Notes: generated by a model not told the origin, from the letters alone. Positions 22,517 through 35,758 are shown, counted from the first letter of the stretch. The stretch is 64,000 bases of DNA from Paramecium tetraurelia (GCF_000165425.1 NW_001799067.1:192867-256866), one strand, 5' to 3'. Numbers and translations: made by a program.

Positions 22517-23688
22517 TCACATTATTTTACAAGAACAACATTTTGCGTGTTATTAATCAATGACTTGAAACTGTTCATGTATTCGATATTCTACTTTAAT
22601 AATAGATTACCTTTCATTTTAGAATTATTATAAAACTCTTTGGAATTATTATCAATACTAAAATATTCAGATTCTTTGAGACTTTAAGTACGTTTTGTAA
22701 GAGTATGAGGTCTCTAAATGTGCTGAAACTCATCGTTTGGTTAATTGATTTGAGTTTTAGTATTGATAGGAGGCCAAAAAGTGGTTAGGTTTGGATGTTA
22801 ACCTCCATATTTGATTTCGATCTCTTCTGCTGGAATTAATTCCTATATTTTATAAAAATCAGAAGCCTTGAGGAAATTGATTTTGGCAGCAGTTTCAGGG
22901 TGAATGATTTCTAAAATTATGATTGGAAATACTTTCGATTAATTTCCATGAGGAATTGAAGAAGAAGGAGGGATTCAAAATAAACATTTTATGCAATGAA
23001 CTAGTGTAGTTGATTGAAAAGAATTCGTTAATCATACTGAGAGTGGAGAATGGGAAATCAAATAATCCACTGCCACCGCTATCCAATATGACTATCCAAT
23101 TTTCAACATAACCACGAGCATACATAAACTTAGTTACCATATTTCCAATAGCTGTTGCTGCATTTAAAAGAGTGGGTACATGAACTTTGTTTTTTGAAAT
23201 CATATGCAATTATATATATACTACTGGTCTGTATTAGTGATCTCTTCCAAATTAATAAATGTACCCTTATTTCTAAAATTGAATATTTATTAATTTAAAC
23301 TAAATATTATTCAGCCTCTGCAGACAAGACTTGATAATTTTCATCGTGAATCCATTCCAGATGTTTTTGTAACCTTTAAATGCATCTACTTATTTCGAAA
23401 CCCCCCGAATAACAATATTTAAGAGTCAACTCATGACACCAACTAAACCTTTAAAATGTAATTACTCAAGAGGCAATGTTAATTTATGTTATTGTATACT
23501 TTCTGTCAACTCCTTAATTTTTTATTATTCATATTCATCAAATTCTTAATGGAAAAATATTTTTCTAACATGATTCTTTCCCTCTCCATGTTTTACATAG
23601 AATGCTATTAGATATGACATCTAAACTTACGATCATGTTTGATTTAATACACATCAACTGGAGGTTTTAGATAACTAAAATCGATCAT
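22517..23688 (-). CDS. CRAL-TRIO (Sec14-like) lipid-binding protein
   Basis: Sec14-type proteins carry phosphatidylinositol or other hydrophobic ligands between membranes. The N-terminal CRAL-TRIO-N helices appear as LKYCYSGGFEISRCIQRL and LQKHLEWIHDENYQVL. The lipid-binding lobe contains YVENWIVILDSGGSGLFDFP and SLHKMFILNPSFFFNSSWKL. The C-terminal tail holds EEIEIKYGG and a Pro/Gln/Thr-rich stretch. The start at ATG 23688 (MIDFSYLKPPVDVYQIKHD) is joined by a 26-nt intron. Frame changes near 23430 and at the extreme 3' end make the stop (22517-22519) approximate. Confidence 0.82.
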
Positions 23689-23931
23689 AATATATGTTAA
23701 TTTTTTTATAAAATAAATTCTTAGCACTCAAAGATGTGTATTGTTATATCCATTTCTATATTTTATTACTTTTCTTGCTTACAATTTACCAATATTCTTA
23801 TATACAATGTTATTAAAAATCCTAGAAAGTTCCTTCTCTATTTGTTAATTTTTCTATTAACTTTTCATCTTAGCTTTAAGGAAGAATACGACCAAACATA
23901 TCGTAGTTCAACATTTTGACTTATTTTTTGA

Positions 23932-25187
23932 TCATATCCTTTAAACTTCCTTTTTTTTAGTTTTGATTAAAGGTATAGTTGCATGTGGCAAAATATTATA
24001 AACTTTTTGAATCATTGTCATTTTAAATATTTATTCTATATTTTACAATTGCTCTTGAATCTCCTTTATATTTTTGATCTTTCTTATACTTTGATTCATA
24101 CCTTATGGATGTAGAATTTTCTTAATTTTCCTTTAATGTTGACATAAATTATATAATTTTTATTTTAAATGCTAATCAAATTCTAATAGATTTCAGCCTG
24201 TTTGTTCTACTTTATCGATTAATTCAATAAAGGATGTAACAAATCGCCAATTTTTTATTATAACTTATACTAATTAATTCAATTCATTCACATATTCCAA
24301 ATAATACATTATTCTCTTAATTATCATTTCCTTAATAAACATAGCTTCACTCTCTTAGAATATATCATGGTCCTTTTATATATTTGGTTTTAATTGAATA
24401 TTAATTATAAATGACAATAATTCAACATCAATAAACCTCAAATTAATTTTTTAATGATAGTGGTAAAGAAAGTCAATTTTCTTACTTAATTTATATATCT
24501 TCAACTCTATTAGCCTTCTCGGATGTGCTTTAGCGATTCGAATATAACAATTTATTGAATCGAAAGCTAAAACCCAGGTCAGCTTTATTTTAAACCAGAA
24601 AGGGCTTAACCCATTTGTATTAAGCAAAAAACAACCGACAAATCCTCCTTCCCTTCTTTGATTTGATCAACAACTCTATGGAATTCCTATTGAATTTTTG
24701 GCTCTCCATTTTTAAGAACTTTTTTATAGCTGGTTCTTAAAGGATCTCTTTATCGTCAGAGAACTCTTAAAGTATAAATTGGGCTATCTTTTACCCCATA
24801 TTCTTGTAATAATTTTTACTCTAACCAGGAAATATGTGGCAGAAGTTATTTTTTTGCGTTATTTCATTTGTAATATTATTCTTATTTATCTTTTGACTTT
24901 CTTTACATACTACTTCCTTCTCCTTTTCCTCATTCTCCTCTAGTTTTATTTCTATTTCACTCTTTATACTATTCATAAATTGAGCAAAATAGAGCATATG
25001 AAGAGGAAATATAAGATTAGTATGAACACATGTATTTTAATCAATTCCTACGTTCATTTTTTAATAAATTAGTTATCAAAAATTCAATCCAATTAAAATC
25101 ATCCTTATTTCAGAGATGAATTTGCATAGTTTCAACATATTTTTGATAAACTTCTACACACTTAATTCATTATTTATATTTCTTCAT
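23932..25187 (-). CDS. Hypothetical protein
   Basis: The core is a minus-strand frame of about 210 codons without TGA (24480-25050) with ordinary globular composition (KKGRRICRLFFAQYKWVKPF) after an acidic Lys/Glu stretch. Coding-like sequence continues in adjacent frames to TGA 23932-23934 (NLLEFDQHLKQKLYNLCQHQ; ending KKKEVQRI), and upstream to ATG 25187 (VEVYQKYVETMQIHL). Several short introns or base errors are implied. No domain recognised. Confidence 0.55.
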
Positions 25188-25486
25188 TATAATATATTTG
25201 TATTTCAAAGCCTTCAATATGTAAATATTAAAAATCTAAATTCACTCAAATTTTAACGAAAAAGAATGTTTAAGATTTGCAACAATCCTTAGTATATTAA
25301 ATTAGCAAATCCATACAATAGCAAAGTTATAAGCTAATAGAATAATCTTCTTAATAGTTCTGTTTAATTTTTATAAGATAATTATAATATTAAAATAATG
25401 TATTTACAAAACATAATACATTCTTTTCATCAATCTTCAAAGACTTAGAAAGAGATACAGAAAGATCTAAACTGATATAATATTAT
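25188..25486. other. Intergenic spacer
   Basis: About 300 bp of AT-rich sequence with nothing recognisable. Confidence 0.6.
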
Positions 25487-27152
25487 TCATTATTATTATG
25501 GTTCATTTAAAAAACTTAATTTAGTTGGGTCAGGTTCAATATCATGACTCTTTAGAATATCTAATAGCTCCTTTTTTTATCTTTCGAGTTCATATATTCT
25601 TTTATTGAAATGCGTGTTGATTTCGAACATATCTTAATACTTTTTCTCCAATATATCTAACTATACTTGGACCTCTTTGACCCTAATTTACTATGATCAT
25701 AATAAAATTACCTCATATTGAACCTTGTCTTTATGAGTATTAATTTCTGCTTTTAAAATTTCGATTTCTTCAACATTCTGTCTTTTAGCTTCCAGGATTT
25801 TGTTAATAATTGATTCCTTTTATTTAATAATTTCCTAGAGTTCTTTATTCTTTAATTAAATTCGACATAAATACCTTTTATTTCGATCTTCCCAACATAT
25901 CAACTAGCTTTTAGACTTAATCATCAGATTAGTCTTTACTTTTCAAGGCTTTTTCTCTAATTTGACTTTCCATTTTAAATAAAGAGCTGTATGTATCGAT
26001 ATCTTTTTTAATTTGTAAGAACTCATCCAATAACTTTGCTGTCTATTGCTCTATATCCTTTTATTTTGGAAAAAATATATTGATGTATCTGTGATTCTCT
26101 TCCTCAACATCTTTGAGTTTTTCTCTGAGATTCTAGATTAAACTGAGACTTCCTTTAGAATTAGCCATAAGTTCATCTATTTCTCGAGTTTTCCTTGATA
26201 AATTAACTTCTAATTCCTCAATTACTTATTATAATCTCTTTATTTCAACAAACTCATTAGACCTTTTGGTAACTTTCAATTCATTCAACTACTTAGTCAA
26301 TTTATCATTCTCATCCACTAAGAATTCAATTTATTGTCTCAAACTTTAAACTTGTTTTGAATTATTTGTAACCTATTTCAATGCAGCAGGATCCATTGAC
26401 AAATTGCAATAATTTAATAAACTTGTAATTAAATCATCATAAGTGTCTTTTAATAAGTTGAGAAATATGCCAATGGAGTAACTTTCTTCTTTAGATTCTA
26501 ATTAATATCTCCAGACTCCTGGAATTGTTTCACTGACAAAATCAATTTCTTTGAATTCCAACTTTTCACTAACGATTTGTCCTTTTGTTTGCTTAGATTC
26601 AATATTATTTAACAAAGCCTTTATCTATGCATGAACAAAAGGTTCATTTCTTATATTCATATCCTTCCATAAGAGCAATTTTCGATGTAATAATGCTTTA
26701 ACAAATTAGATGATGAAATTATCCCTTAAATTTAATGTTTTAAATAGTAATTCAAAATAATTTGTCTCAGGAGTCAGTTGATCCTTGATTGATTCTATAA
26801 ATTTCACTTTTTAATAGAGAATCTTCTCCCAAAAAGGATCTGGATTTGTAATTTTATCATTCAAACCCATTGTATTTCTTGCAATATTTAACAATTCAGT
26901 TAATTCATAATTCATTAAATCTAGAAATCTTAAGAAATATCTTTTCTATTCCTACAATTTCTCAGCTCCATCCTTCACTTGAATTGATGATGGATTCATA
27001 TTTTATATATAGTCTTACTAGTTTCTGATTGCAGGTGCTAATTGATCAAATGCAACCTTCATTTTTTCGATATTCTCCGATATGTTTTTCTTCTCATTTA
27101 TGCCTTATCGGGCATATGAAATTTATTAAACGATTGGTTTAATTGATTGCAT
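25487..27152 (-). CDS. Long coiled-coil protein
   Basis: From ATG 27152 (MQSIKPIVQQISYARQGINE) an essentially continuous frame runs more than 400 codons. The N-terminal half is helical and globular (FWEKILYQKVKFIESIKDQL, NYFELLFKTLNLRDNFIIQF). The C-terminal half is heptad-rich coiled coil (LVDENDKLTKQLNELKVTKR, LREKLKDVEEENHRYINIFF). It ends DPTKLSFLNEPQQQ at TGA 25487-25489. An intron or frame change lies near 25720-25880. About 540 aa. Probably a cytoskeletal or basal-body-type structural protein, but no family match is claimed. Confidence 0.75.
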
Positions 27153-27392
27153 TATATAATTATTTTATTTATAAAATAATGCAAATTCAATAAAAAAAAG
27201 CACATACATTACTTTAGACAGAAAGACACTTATCGACAAATGAGTTGATTTCACCAAGAGGGGAAATTTAAAAATTACTATCTAAGTCTCCTTTATAGAA
27301 GGATAAATTAAATGAAAACAGAATTAGTAAAACTGCATTACACGATTCAAAAAAGTATTATTATATACTTAACTAGATCTCGAAATATAGCT

Positions 27393-29604
27393 ATGGATTT
27401 ACAAATGAAAAAATTAAATATTTAAAGAAGATTGGCTAAATTATTTAGAAAAGTTTATTTGATTACAATATTTCTATCCATAAATCAATAATATGATAAA
27501 AAGATAGTAAATGTTAGATTCAATTAAAGAAAATATGACTACCTTATTTATCCAGTATTAATGTTTAAGTATTAAAGTCAAGAACGATAATTTCAAAAAG
27601 TTTTGGGACATTTTTATGTTATTCATTTTGATATATTCCTCTATTTATATCCCATATGTAGTAGCTTTTGAGAATAATAGGAAAGCATATGAAGTAACTC
27701 AATATGTTTTTTCTGTTATATTTAGTAAACTTATTAATTAATAAAGGCACGGATTTGATAGTCTTAACTAGAATGTGCTATTACGATAAACATAACAATT
27801 TAGTGTAAGATTAAACCAAGATTTTTTTAAATTATCTGAAAGGATGGCTTATGATTGATGTGATATCAATAATACCAATACCATTCTGCCAATTAATCAA
27901 AGTGATAAGAATTAAAAGAGTTTAAGAGATTATTAGTTCATCATCCTTAAATTAAAATAAACTGTATAATTTTATTCAAAATTATATAGAATAGAATTTT
28001 GGTTCAACTTTTTAGATCTTTAAAAAGCTACTCTATTTTAAATCTTATTTTTTAGTGTAATTGGATTTCATTATGCCACTTGTTTATGGGCAATATCAAT
28101 TCAATATTCATAACAACATGTTCCAAATTATCTAGAAGCTGTGTATTGGGCAATGTAAACATTATCAACCACTGGGTATGGGGATTCGATACCGACTACG
28201 CCCTTTGAATATTTATGTGCAATAATTGGCACATTTAGTGGTGGTATATTCATGAGTTTAATTATTGGGAATTCTAGACGAATTTTAGATGATATGGATA
28301 CTGAAAGTCATTTTAATAAAACTGCTAATTTATATAAGACTCTGTTTAACTAAATCAATATTTTTCCAGAATACAAAGATCGAATTAACAGATTTCTTCT
28401 TGTAAATCATAAATAAAACTTGAGTTGGACTTTAATTTAAGAAGAATGGTTTAACCTTATTCCTAGAGATATCTAGAATAAAATTTTGCTTTTTGTGGCA
28501 AGGAAAGAATTATTAAAAATTTCTTTATTTAGAATTTCTATACCTTTTTCTTTGAAAATTATACGTCACATTAGTTTGATGAAAGCAAAAGCAGGGGAAT
28601 TTATTTGGCTAAAAGGAGACCCTGTTGATGAGATATATTTCCTGATAGAAGGTTTAGTTTAATATAGAAATTAGTTTGGAAAACCCTTATTATAGATTAA
28701 AAAAGGTGTTATATTTGGAGAATAGGAATATTTTCTAAAAAAATAGGTAATCCAAGTATAATAATAACGATAGCATTATGCTATGGCAATATAAGATTGT
28801 TATTATTTGATCATAAATAAATAGAACTTTTTTGTTAATCTTAAGGAATTTTAGGCACTATAATAATATTTATCAATTCTTGCATTGCATAGATTGGATT
28901 AAATGAACATTCAATATAAATAATATGAAATACAAGCTAATAAAATCAGACTGAATTAACAAAAATTAGAACTGATCAAATAAGCAAATAGAATAGAGAT
29001 AAGAAATTGTTTTTTGGTACCAAACCATGATTAAAATATTATCTATGAAACTAGATAAAGCAACACTGAGGGAATTTTGGATAAATTGTTAAATAATAAA
29101 AAGTCTAAAATCTTAATGCTTATGGATAGATTCAGAAAAGTAGTATAAATGATCATTTTTGCAAATAGAACGTTCGAAATGAAGCTAAAAAAATAGAAGG
29201 CAAAATAACTCAAGAGGAAAGTTAAACCTCATTAAATAGTACCAATCGGTGTTCTTATTAAAATTAGATAGAAATTCATACATATATAAAATGTAAAGAA
29301 AATTGCCTTAGAAAAAAAAAATGAATTCAATAAGATAGTTTAAGCACTTTCACTAAGTAAGATTTAGAACTAAGGCTGTTTTAGAAGATTAAGTAGTTCG
29401 AAAAGCGAATAAACTAAGTATGGCATTATTTTGAATCATAACCCCCATAAATTATTAAATGATTTTTTTTAATAAATGGGTGTGTTAGAAAACAGCTTAG
29501 CTTTGTCGTAATGGTTAGTGAGAGAAATATAGAAAGATATAAATAATGAATTGATAGTCATCAATTAGGTGTTTGAAAACAATGATTTGATAAGGAGTCA
29601 ATGA
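27393..29604 (+). CDS. Voltage-type K+ channel with cyclic-nucleotide-binding domain
   Basis: EAG/CNG/HCN-superfamily channel. S1 is seen as FMLFILIYSSIYIPYVV. S2-S3 with the linker gives LNYLKGWLMIDVISIIPIPF, typical of EAG-like channels, and an Arg/Lys-spaced S4-like stretch follows (LIKVIRIKRVQEI). The pore is LSTTGYGDSIPTTP near 28160-28200 (GYG filter: K+ selective), then S6 (IIGTFSGGIFMSLIIG). The CNBD shows AGEFIWLKGDPVDEIYFLIE and GVIFGEQEYFL. A long basic C-terminal tail ends at TGA 29602-29604. Two frame breaks (one at the T-run 27997-28000) are each explained by one missing T. ATG 27393 is the likely start; 27511 is an alternative. Confidence 0.88.
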
Positions 29605-30226
29605 GTTACTTATCTATACTAATGATAAAAGCAACTTCTATTAAAAATTGTTATTTTAATTATTTAAAGAATATAAAAATTGTTTGTTGGTTTGATACAT
29701 CGAGGACCCAGTCTTATTGGTATTGGAAGATTCAGAAATTGATGAAACTGTTACAGCCTTAACTAAATTAAAACTGAACCGAATAGAACTAGGGCTATAT
29801 CGTTAGAAAGATTCCAGGAACAGGAGAAATAACAACAGCAAAATAATTTTATAATAAATTTAGAATTCAATGGTTTGCTTGTTATTTAAGAATTTAATGT
29901 CAAAATTTAATGGAGAGAATGAGACACTATTTTGCAGATATATTATTGTTAAAAGCTAGGTAGAGAGATAATTTTTATTGTTGAAATAGATACAATTGCA
30001 TTAAAAAAAAGACTCAAAAATTTAAGACACCTCAAAAATAATTGTATCTATTTTCTATGATTATTAGAAAGTATTTGAAATTGTCTTTTATTATGCAGTA
30101 GAAAATAAGATTTTATTACTGCAATATTAAGAAGAATTGATTTTCTGTTAAATTTGGTTTGCCATATCATTAGATAATGACAAGAGACACTTCCAAGGTA
30201 TAGTTAATATATTAGTAACAAAGTGA
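29605..30226 (+). CDS. Hypothetical, perhaps the C-terminal continuation of the channel gene
   Basis: A frame beginning near 29700 (DPVLLVLEDSEIDETVTALT) stays open for about 170 codons to TGA 30224-30226, with globular composition (KVFEIVFYYAVENKILLLQY). It lacks its own clear ATG and begins right behind the channel's apparent stop, so a missed intron or base error could make it part of that protein. No domain recognised. Confidence 0.4.
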
Positions 30227-30426
30227 GAGAAATACATACTCTCAATTGATTTATGGAATGAGTGAAAAAAACATACCATATATTTGCAAAGATGCAGAAT
30301 GTAGACGGCACCAGAGTTAGTTAGAACTGATATTATCGAGTAATTACTTAGATTGACTTAATATAAGGAGACTTTAACATAAAGATTAATTGAGTGTTAG
30401 ATATATAAATATATTTATTATTTATA

Positions 30427-31136
30427 ATGTCTTAAAACAATAATCGTTAATTGTAGGCAAGGCCAAATAGAAAAACCGAACAAACTTTTGATTTCTTCAA
30501 AAACACAAAAGTTTCAACCTGCAGTTATATCAAAAGAAAAGGGGATGATTTCATTGCAGTTCCATTCTATTATAAACCAAATTAGAGAAATTTAGATTAT
30601 TTGAAGTATAACATATATTTGATTTAAGCAAATCAATGTATTCAACATCAACCAACCATGATGCGTATAACAATAAAAGAAGATGCTTTTCAAGTATGAG
30701 AAACAAACCCTTATCTCCATACGATCCTTTAGCTCATCGAAGCAGATTGGCCGATCAAAGTTTAAGGATCTCTTTCAGCAACGTGTGCTAAGTAGAAATA
30801 GGAGATAGGTTATAAAAAATACTAATCTTAGAAATTAGAAAATGACTAAGCATTACATTACTTAATATAAGAATCACTTGGGTAATTTTGGATAAACCAC
30901 TCCTTGTTCAAACCCTTAGATCATGGCTGAGAGAGCCAAATGGAATCACAAACTCAAGGATAAATGACTTCATATTAAATTTAACAATAATTTACTATTA
31001 ACTGCTAGACATCTTACCAAATCCTTTTTGTTAACTGAATAATTTGATTAGATTGGATTCTTCATCAATATTTATAAAGGCTTTTGTGAAAGTCATTGGG
31101 TACATAATAAAACATCAATATCCAATAAAAATGAAT
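30427..31136 (+). CDS. Hypothetical protein, frames unresolved
   Basis: ATG 30427 gives MSQNNNRQLQARPNRKTEQT and stays open to TGA 30697-30699. A 39-nt intron-like segment (GTATGA...TTTAG) just before that TGA could extend the frame to 30930. A second frame then carries coding-like sequence (SWLREPNGITNSRINDFI; LDSSSIFIKAFVKVIGYIIK) to about 31136. One gene with missed introns or a base error is the simplest view. No family recognised. Confidence 0.4.
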
Positions 31137-31153
31137 TTTATTATTTTAATTTG

Positions 31154-31959
31154 ATGCAAAACTCTTAGAAAAATAGAGAAGATAATAATTCTTCTAGAAG
31201 TCGAAGTGAATCTCCTTTAAGTCAAGAAGAGCAAGAAAGAAGAAAGAAACTCCCTGTTTATGAAAGGACATTGGAAGAAAAAATAATGAGTAAAAAAATC
31301 AAGGCTGTTGAGAAGGATAGGCTAATCAAGGTGTTTAATGCCTTGATTCTATTAGAGCCTAAAAGAATTGAATAAGAAATGGATGGGAATAAGACTACAG
31401 AAGGGGATACTAAACTTGGAAAATAAAAAAAGAAGAAGTCTAATGAACCCAAATTTTCAGCCAAAGCCATTTATGCAATGATGAAAAAGTTAAAATACAT
31501 TCCAGTAGGTGAAGAGGTAGAAAGAATGATTTGGGAAATCGATGAAGATTTAGATGAATAAATTAGCTGGTATGAATTTCAATTGATGTTCAAAAGATGC
31601 ATTAAGGATACTTCTTATCTAGAACCAAGGTATTTAATTGATACAATTAAAGAGGTTTGTTTAACTTTGTACAATTTTTAATGTATGCTTATGACAAGGA
31701 AGCCATTAAAAATACTATAACTGTCGAAGACACATTGGAATTATTGTATGTGAGATGTGGGAGATAAAATCTCGATGGAGAAATATTCAAAATATTTGGT
31801 TAAGATGAGAAGACTGCTGATGGATAAGAAAAGGAAATTACATATTCTGAATATTTGGCTTAGATGAAAAAGAAAGACTTCAGCAATTGGACTGAATTGG
31901 AAAATAAAAAAAAGAAATACGATCCTTCAAAAGAACAAAACCTTAATAAAAAAGATTGA
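31154..31959 (+). CDS. EF-hand protein of the axonemal/ciliary type
   Basis: Starts MQNSQKNREDNNSSRSRSES with a Ser/Arg-rich head, then a basic helical region and an EF-hand-like unit (MIWEIDEDLDEQISWYEFQL: D-x-D-x-D-loop with E). It is followed by the block EPR + GLFNFVQFLMYAYDKE, then DTLELLYVRCGRQ and a C-terminal Lys-rich tail. The EPR...LFNLVQFLMY block is, from memory, shared with conserved ciliary EF-hand proteins. The join needs a 23-nt intron at 31630-31652 ending AAAG. About 255 aa. Calcium sensing in cilia is an inference. Confidence 0.72.
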
Positions 31960-32057
31960 TATATTTATTATCTAGAAATAACCATTCATTTCTAACAATC
32001 CATATAAAAATTATTTATAAATGGAAAAAATTCCTAATCTTTTATATCTCATATAAA

Positions 32058-33479
32058 TCATTTCTAATAGACTTTGATATTCCCCTAATGTGGTACTATC
32101 AGTTATTTATCAATTTAACAGAGTTCTTGCCATTGTCCATCCTTCTAAATGGCACTTTTGAATATCTTAGTTGACTTCTTTAAATTTATTACACACAAAT
32201 AACCATCTCCAGAATAACAAACGATCTATTTCGTATTCAATGGTAACAATCTATTTATTTATGTTTAACTTCTACCTATAAATTACATCTTCGCTAACTT
32301 TATAATCCCTTGTTTTAGTTCCCTTCAAAATCTTTATGCTTCCATCTCCCATTCCCAAAGCATACTTGCCCTGCTTAATTTATCCTATACAAAATATGGG
32401 AATTTGGAACTAAGTTGATTTTCTTATTGTTTGACTCGCCAAATCAATCTAATCATTACATATATTTATACAAAATTCAATTAACCATCTTAGCCCACTG
32501 AAACCAACTCTTTATCTAACACAAAATCTGAAACAGGACCTTAATGAGCATTAAAAGACTTAAAATATTTCCTTTCTTTCAAATCCCATAATTTAATTGT
32601 ACCATCTTAAGATGACGATATCAAGTTCCTTAAAGAATAAGACTATAATTTAGATATCCTTTATGTGTGGCCGTTAAGATTGTAGATTTTTAATTTAGAC
32701 TACAAGGAGAAAGCAGTTATGATACCTTACCCTCCAGCAAATAAATAATATTAGTCCTATAATTTAGCGACGGCTAGAGCACTTAATCCTTCATTTGCCT
32801 TCATTCTAAAGTCTAAGGAATAGTTTGGTTTTAGCCATCCAACGATATTGCCTGTATCACTTCCAGATATTAAATGTGTAGGACTCTCTGTAATTGATAC
32901 TATGGAAGCTTCGGATTCATGACCTCCATTTAAAGACTTAAATCTATTTTATTTAATCTTATCTTCTATGTCATACACATATTCAGTGTTGGTCTTATTC
33001 AATGTTTTGGTCGCATCATCATATAATTATTGGACATCATATTAAAAATTTTATAATCGAAAGTTTACCAAAATTTATTATAAAACACTTTTGTTCAAAT
33101 GATGAAATTTTTCAAAAACTTACTTGATTTCATTCACAACTGTTTTATCAAAGGATTATTTCTCTTTAAGCATTAGAACAGCTGAATCATATTCTTATTT
33201 ATTCAGATTAAGATTTTTCATATTAATTAATTATTAGGCCCAGCGATTTGATTGATTAGAATTTATAATTATTCCTTACTCTTACAAAATAAATGCTAGT
33301 TGTTTTTGTTCTAAATCCAAAATGTGATGTTTAAACTTATTTTTGGCTTTGTCAAAAGACTCATCTATGTATTTCAATAATTTTGAATGTTCAGGAAAAT
33401 AATGGCAGGTTGCTTTGTGCAATTCAGGATTGAGAATATATGATAATTCATTTTGGAATTGCTTAATTTCCATTTTCAT
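32058..33479 (-). CDS. WD40-repeat protein with N-terminal helical region
   Basis: N-terminus MKMEIKQFQNELSYILNPEL with Cys/His and acidic helices. Beta-propeller repeats follow: VSITESPTHLISGSDTGNIV, LQSYSLRNLISSSQDGTIKL then WDLKERKYFKSF, DKELVSVGQDGQLNF, KQGKYALGMGDGSIKILKG, and a last blade YSGDGYLCVINLKKSTK. TGA 32058-32060 closes it after QLIVPHQGNIKVYQK. Introns near 33130-33165 and 32455-32477 are plausible. A frame change occurs just before the last blade. About 450 aa. A scaffold; partner unknown. Confidence 0.8.
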
Positions 33480-33759
33480 ATTACATTTTTGATGTGTGAA
33501 TTAACAATCACTACATAAGATTCTTGAAGAGTATTTACAAACATCTTCTAAACACACTCCAGATATTTATTTCTTATGTAACTCACAAACTTATTAACTT
33601 AAATTTCTAGTTGAGGCTTGTTGTGTCTGTTATTAAATATTCATAAAGTATATTGAAATAAACAAAAAATAAAATATATTAATTTATTAAAGATAAAACT
33701 AATTCTTTTAACTTGATAAATATAATGGAATTATAAACACATGTGAATTTATCTTATTC

Positions 33760-34119
33760 TCAAACATAGTTGACTATTCCAATTAAAACTACATCTTAAA
33801 AAATTTAGTGAATTGATTAAAATCCGGTTTGAATTATAATATCTATCGCAAATATACAACTTATAATTAATTTCATCGATGATATCCTAAGTATTTAATA
33901 TTAATTATACTTATTCATTAGACAATATCCTGCAAAAATGTGAGCAAACCCATATAATGATCTAACTTTCAAACCCAATGCCACAAATTATTAAAAGTTT
34001 TTCATTCCTGATTGTCTGACTGATCTGTCGTAATGCAATTATGTCCAAGGGTCTGTCAACAATTATATTCCATAAATTGCTATGTAAATTCCTATCAGAA
34101 AAACTCCTAATCCTTTCAT
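33760..34119 (-). CDS. Small four-TM membrane protein
   Basis: An intact 119-codon frame. Hydrophobic segments at about residues 3-20 (LGVFLIGIYIAIYGI), 44-65 (FVALGLKVRSLYGFAHIFAG), 78-94 (MKLIISCIFAIDIII) and the C-terminus (DVVLIGIVNYV) suggest four spans with short loops. The pattern resembles small DoxX-like or TMEM proteins but no signature residue was verified. No introns needed. Confidence 0.7.
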
Positions 34120-34320
34120 TCCTTATTAAGAAACTCTAAAAAATTAATAAAATATTTAATATATAATATATAAATACTCCATCCTAAATATTAAATGAAG
34201 TATAAATTAATGTTTAGCTAAATTAACCATCCTTCTCTTAAAGTATGATTAAAGGCAATAATTGTATTTATTACTGAAAATATTTCAAATTCTTTAATAT
34301 TTACATAAATCTTAAATTAG

Positions 34321-34865
34321 TCAATAGTAAGATTAAGGACGCTGTTATTATTATTATGGGTTTTAAGGGATATTTTATATAGGTTTTTTAGATAAATTTT
34401 TTGCATCTAGTACTTAGTGATGAAGTTATTCATTTTCCTTTTTTAATTTTTCATTATCTAACTTAAGTTCTGAAATTTATTTCTCCAAATAATTTATTTG
34501 CACATTCAATGCCTTTACTTCCCCTTCACCTTACGCCCTAATAACTTGTCGATCCCCTTCTGCCTTTGCAATCTTTTCTCTTAAATTCATACATTCCTTA
34601 TTCATATCATCATATTTTAATTAAAAGTGATAAAGCTTTTCTTCAGCTTACCTTCTCTACTTCTAACTGTCTATTTATTAATGTCATCAATACTTTGTTC
34701 TTCCATCTTTGCTTATTCAAGATCTCTTTGTAACTATTCAACCTATTTGAGTGTTCTCTATAAATGGTAATCTTGTATTGCATTTGTATTTTCAACTTTA
34801 TCCTCCTACTTTTTGAACTTCCTATAACTTTATGTAGTATATGTAGTTGAAGATGGGTAATACAT
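34321..34865 (-). CDS. Coiled-coil protein
   Basis: Starts MYYPSSTTYTTQSYRKFKKQ, followed by heptad-type coiled coil (RTLKQVEQLQRDLEQAKMEE; LNVQINYLEKQISELKLDNE) and a Gln/Pro-rich tail (NPQQQQQRPQSYY). One frame change near 34645 separates the two coiled-coil halves and is probably a base error or tiny intron. About 180 aa. Likely structural. Confidence 0.65.
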
Positions 34866-34967
34866 AAGAATCGTTAATTTAATTATTATAATCAAATATT
34901 TATAAGGTTTGAAATTTTATATTATAAACAATTGCCTCATTTAAATATTAATAATCACATAATTATT

Positions 34968-35567
34968 TCAAAAAATAAAATTCATAAAAACTATTTCAAT
35001 CGGTTTTAAAGGAGTTAAATTATAGCAAAGGTCTTTAATTAACCACTTCTAGATTGAGATTATTTTTTAAATAAATTTATAGATATTTTTTAATAGAATA
35101 AACTTTTTATTAACAATTAAAATTAATAAAATTATTTTGAAAGAATCATCCAAATAATTAAAGATTTTCATCAAAAGAAAATTAGTCCTAACCCACTTCT
35201 TCCCAATTTATTCATTGAAAGTACAGTTGATATTAAATTTGGATAACCGATAAGAATAGGGTTATTGAGTTTAGAACTCATTGATTAATAGAGAAATGGC
35301 ATCTTTATATTCAAATTTTTTCCTTTTATGATTTTTTGTTACTTTCGATTTCATAAATTATTTCTTAAGAATTAAGAAATTGTTTTCAGGCTTTTTGATT
35401 TGCCAAGCATTTTTTTCTTGAAAATTAATTGAAGATTAAAATTTCTTATTTTTGTTATCTTGGAGTTTTTCATTTTCTATAAAGCTTGACTCGTCGCCTT
35501 TTTATCATTTCTCTATATAGACCAATGTAGAAATGATTAATAAAGAATGGTACCACTCCTTTCATAA
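34968..35567 (-). CDS. Hypothetical basic protein
   Basis: From ATG 35567 (MKGVVPFFINHFYIGLYREM), with coding-like sequence further upstream to about 35640. After a frame change near 35500 the reading continues (SFIENEKLQDNKNKKFQSSI; INEFQTQQPYSYRLSKFNIN) to a TGA at 34968-34970. Lys/Asn-rich with no domain. The last 70 codons may be chance openness. Confidence 0.4.
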
Positions 35568-35758
35568 AGCCATGAGACTTTATTCGATTTTCATAGTTTT
35601 GAGCTAACTTTAGTTTAATACCCTTTAATTACTTAATATTAGTACATTGATTTTAATTATGTATTTAAAAACAATTGAAAATATTTATATTATAATAAAA
35701 AATCTGAAATAAACGAAAATCAAAAAAATTATACTATTTTTTTCTATGCAAAGATAGT

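Noticed and set aside
31956-32174. 72-codon plus-strand frame after the EF-hand gene
   Set aside because: Mostly antisense to the last blades of the WD40 gene; it has no homology.
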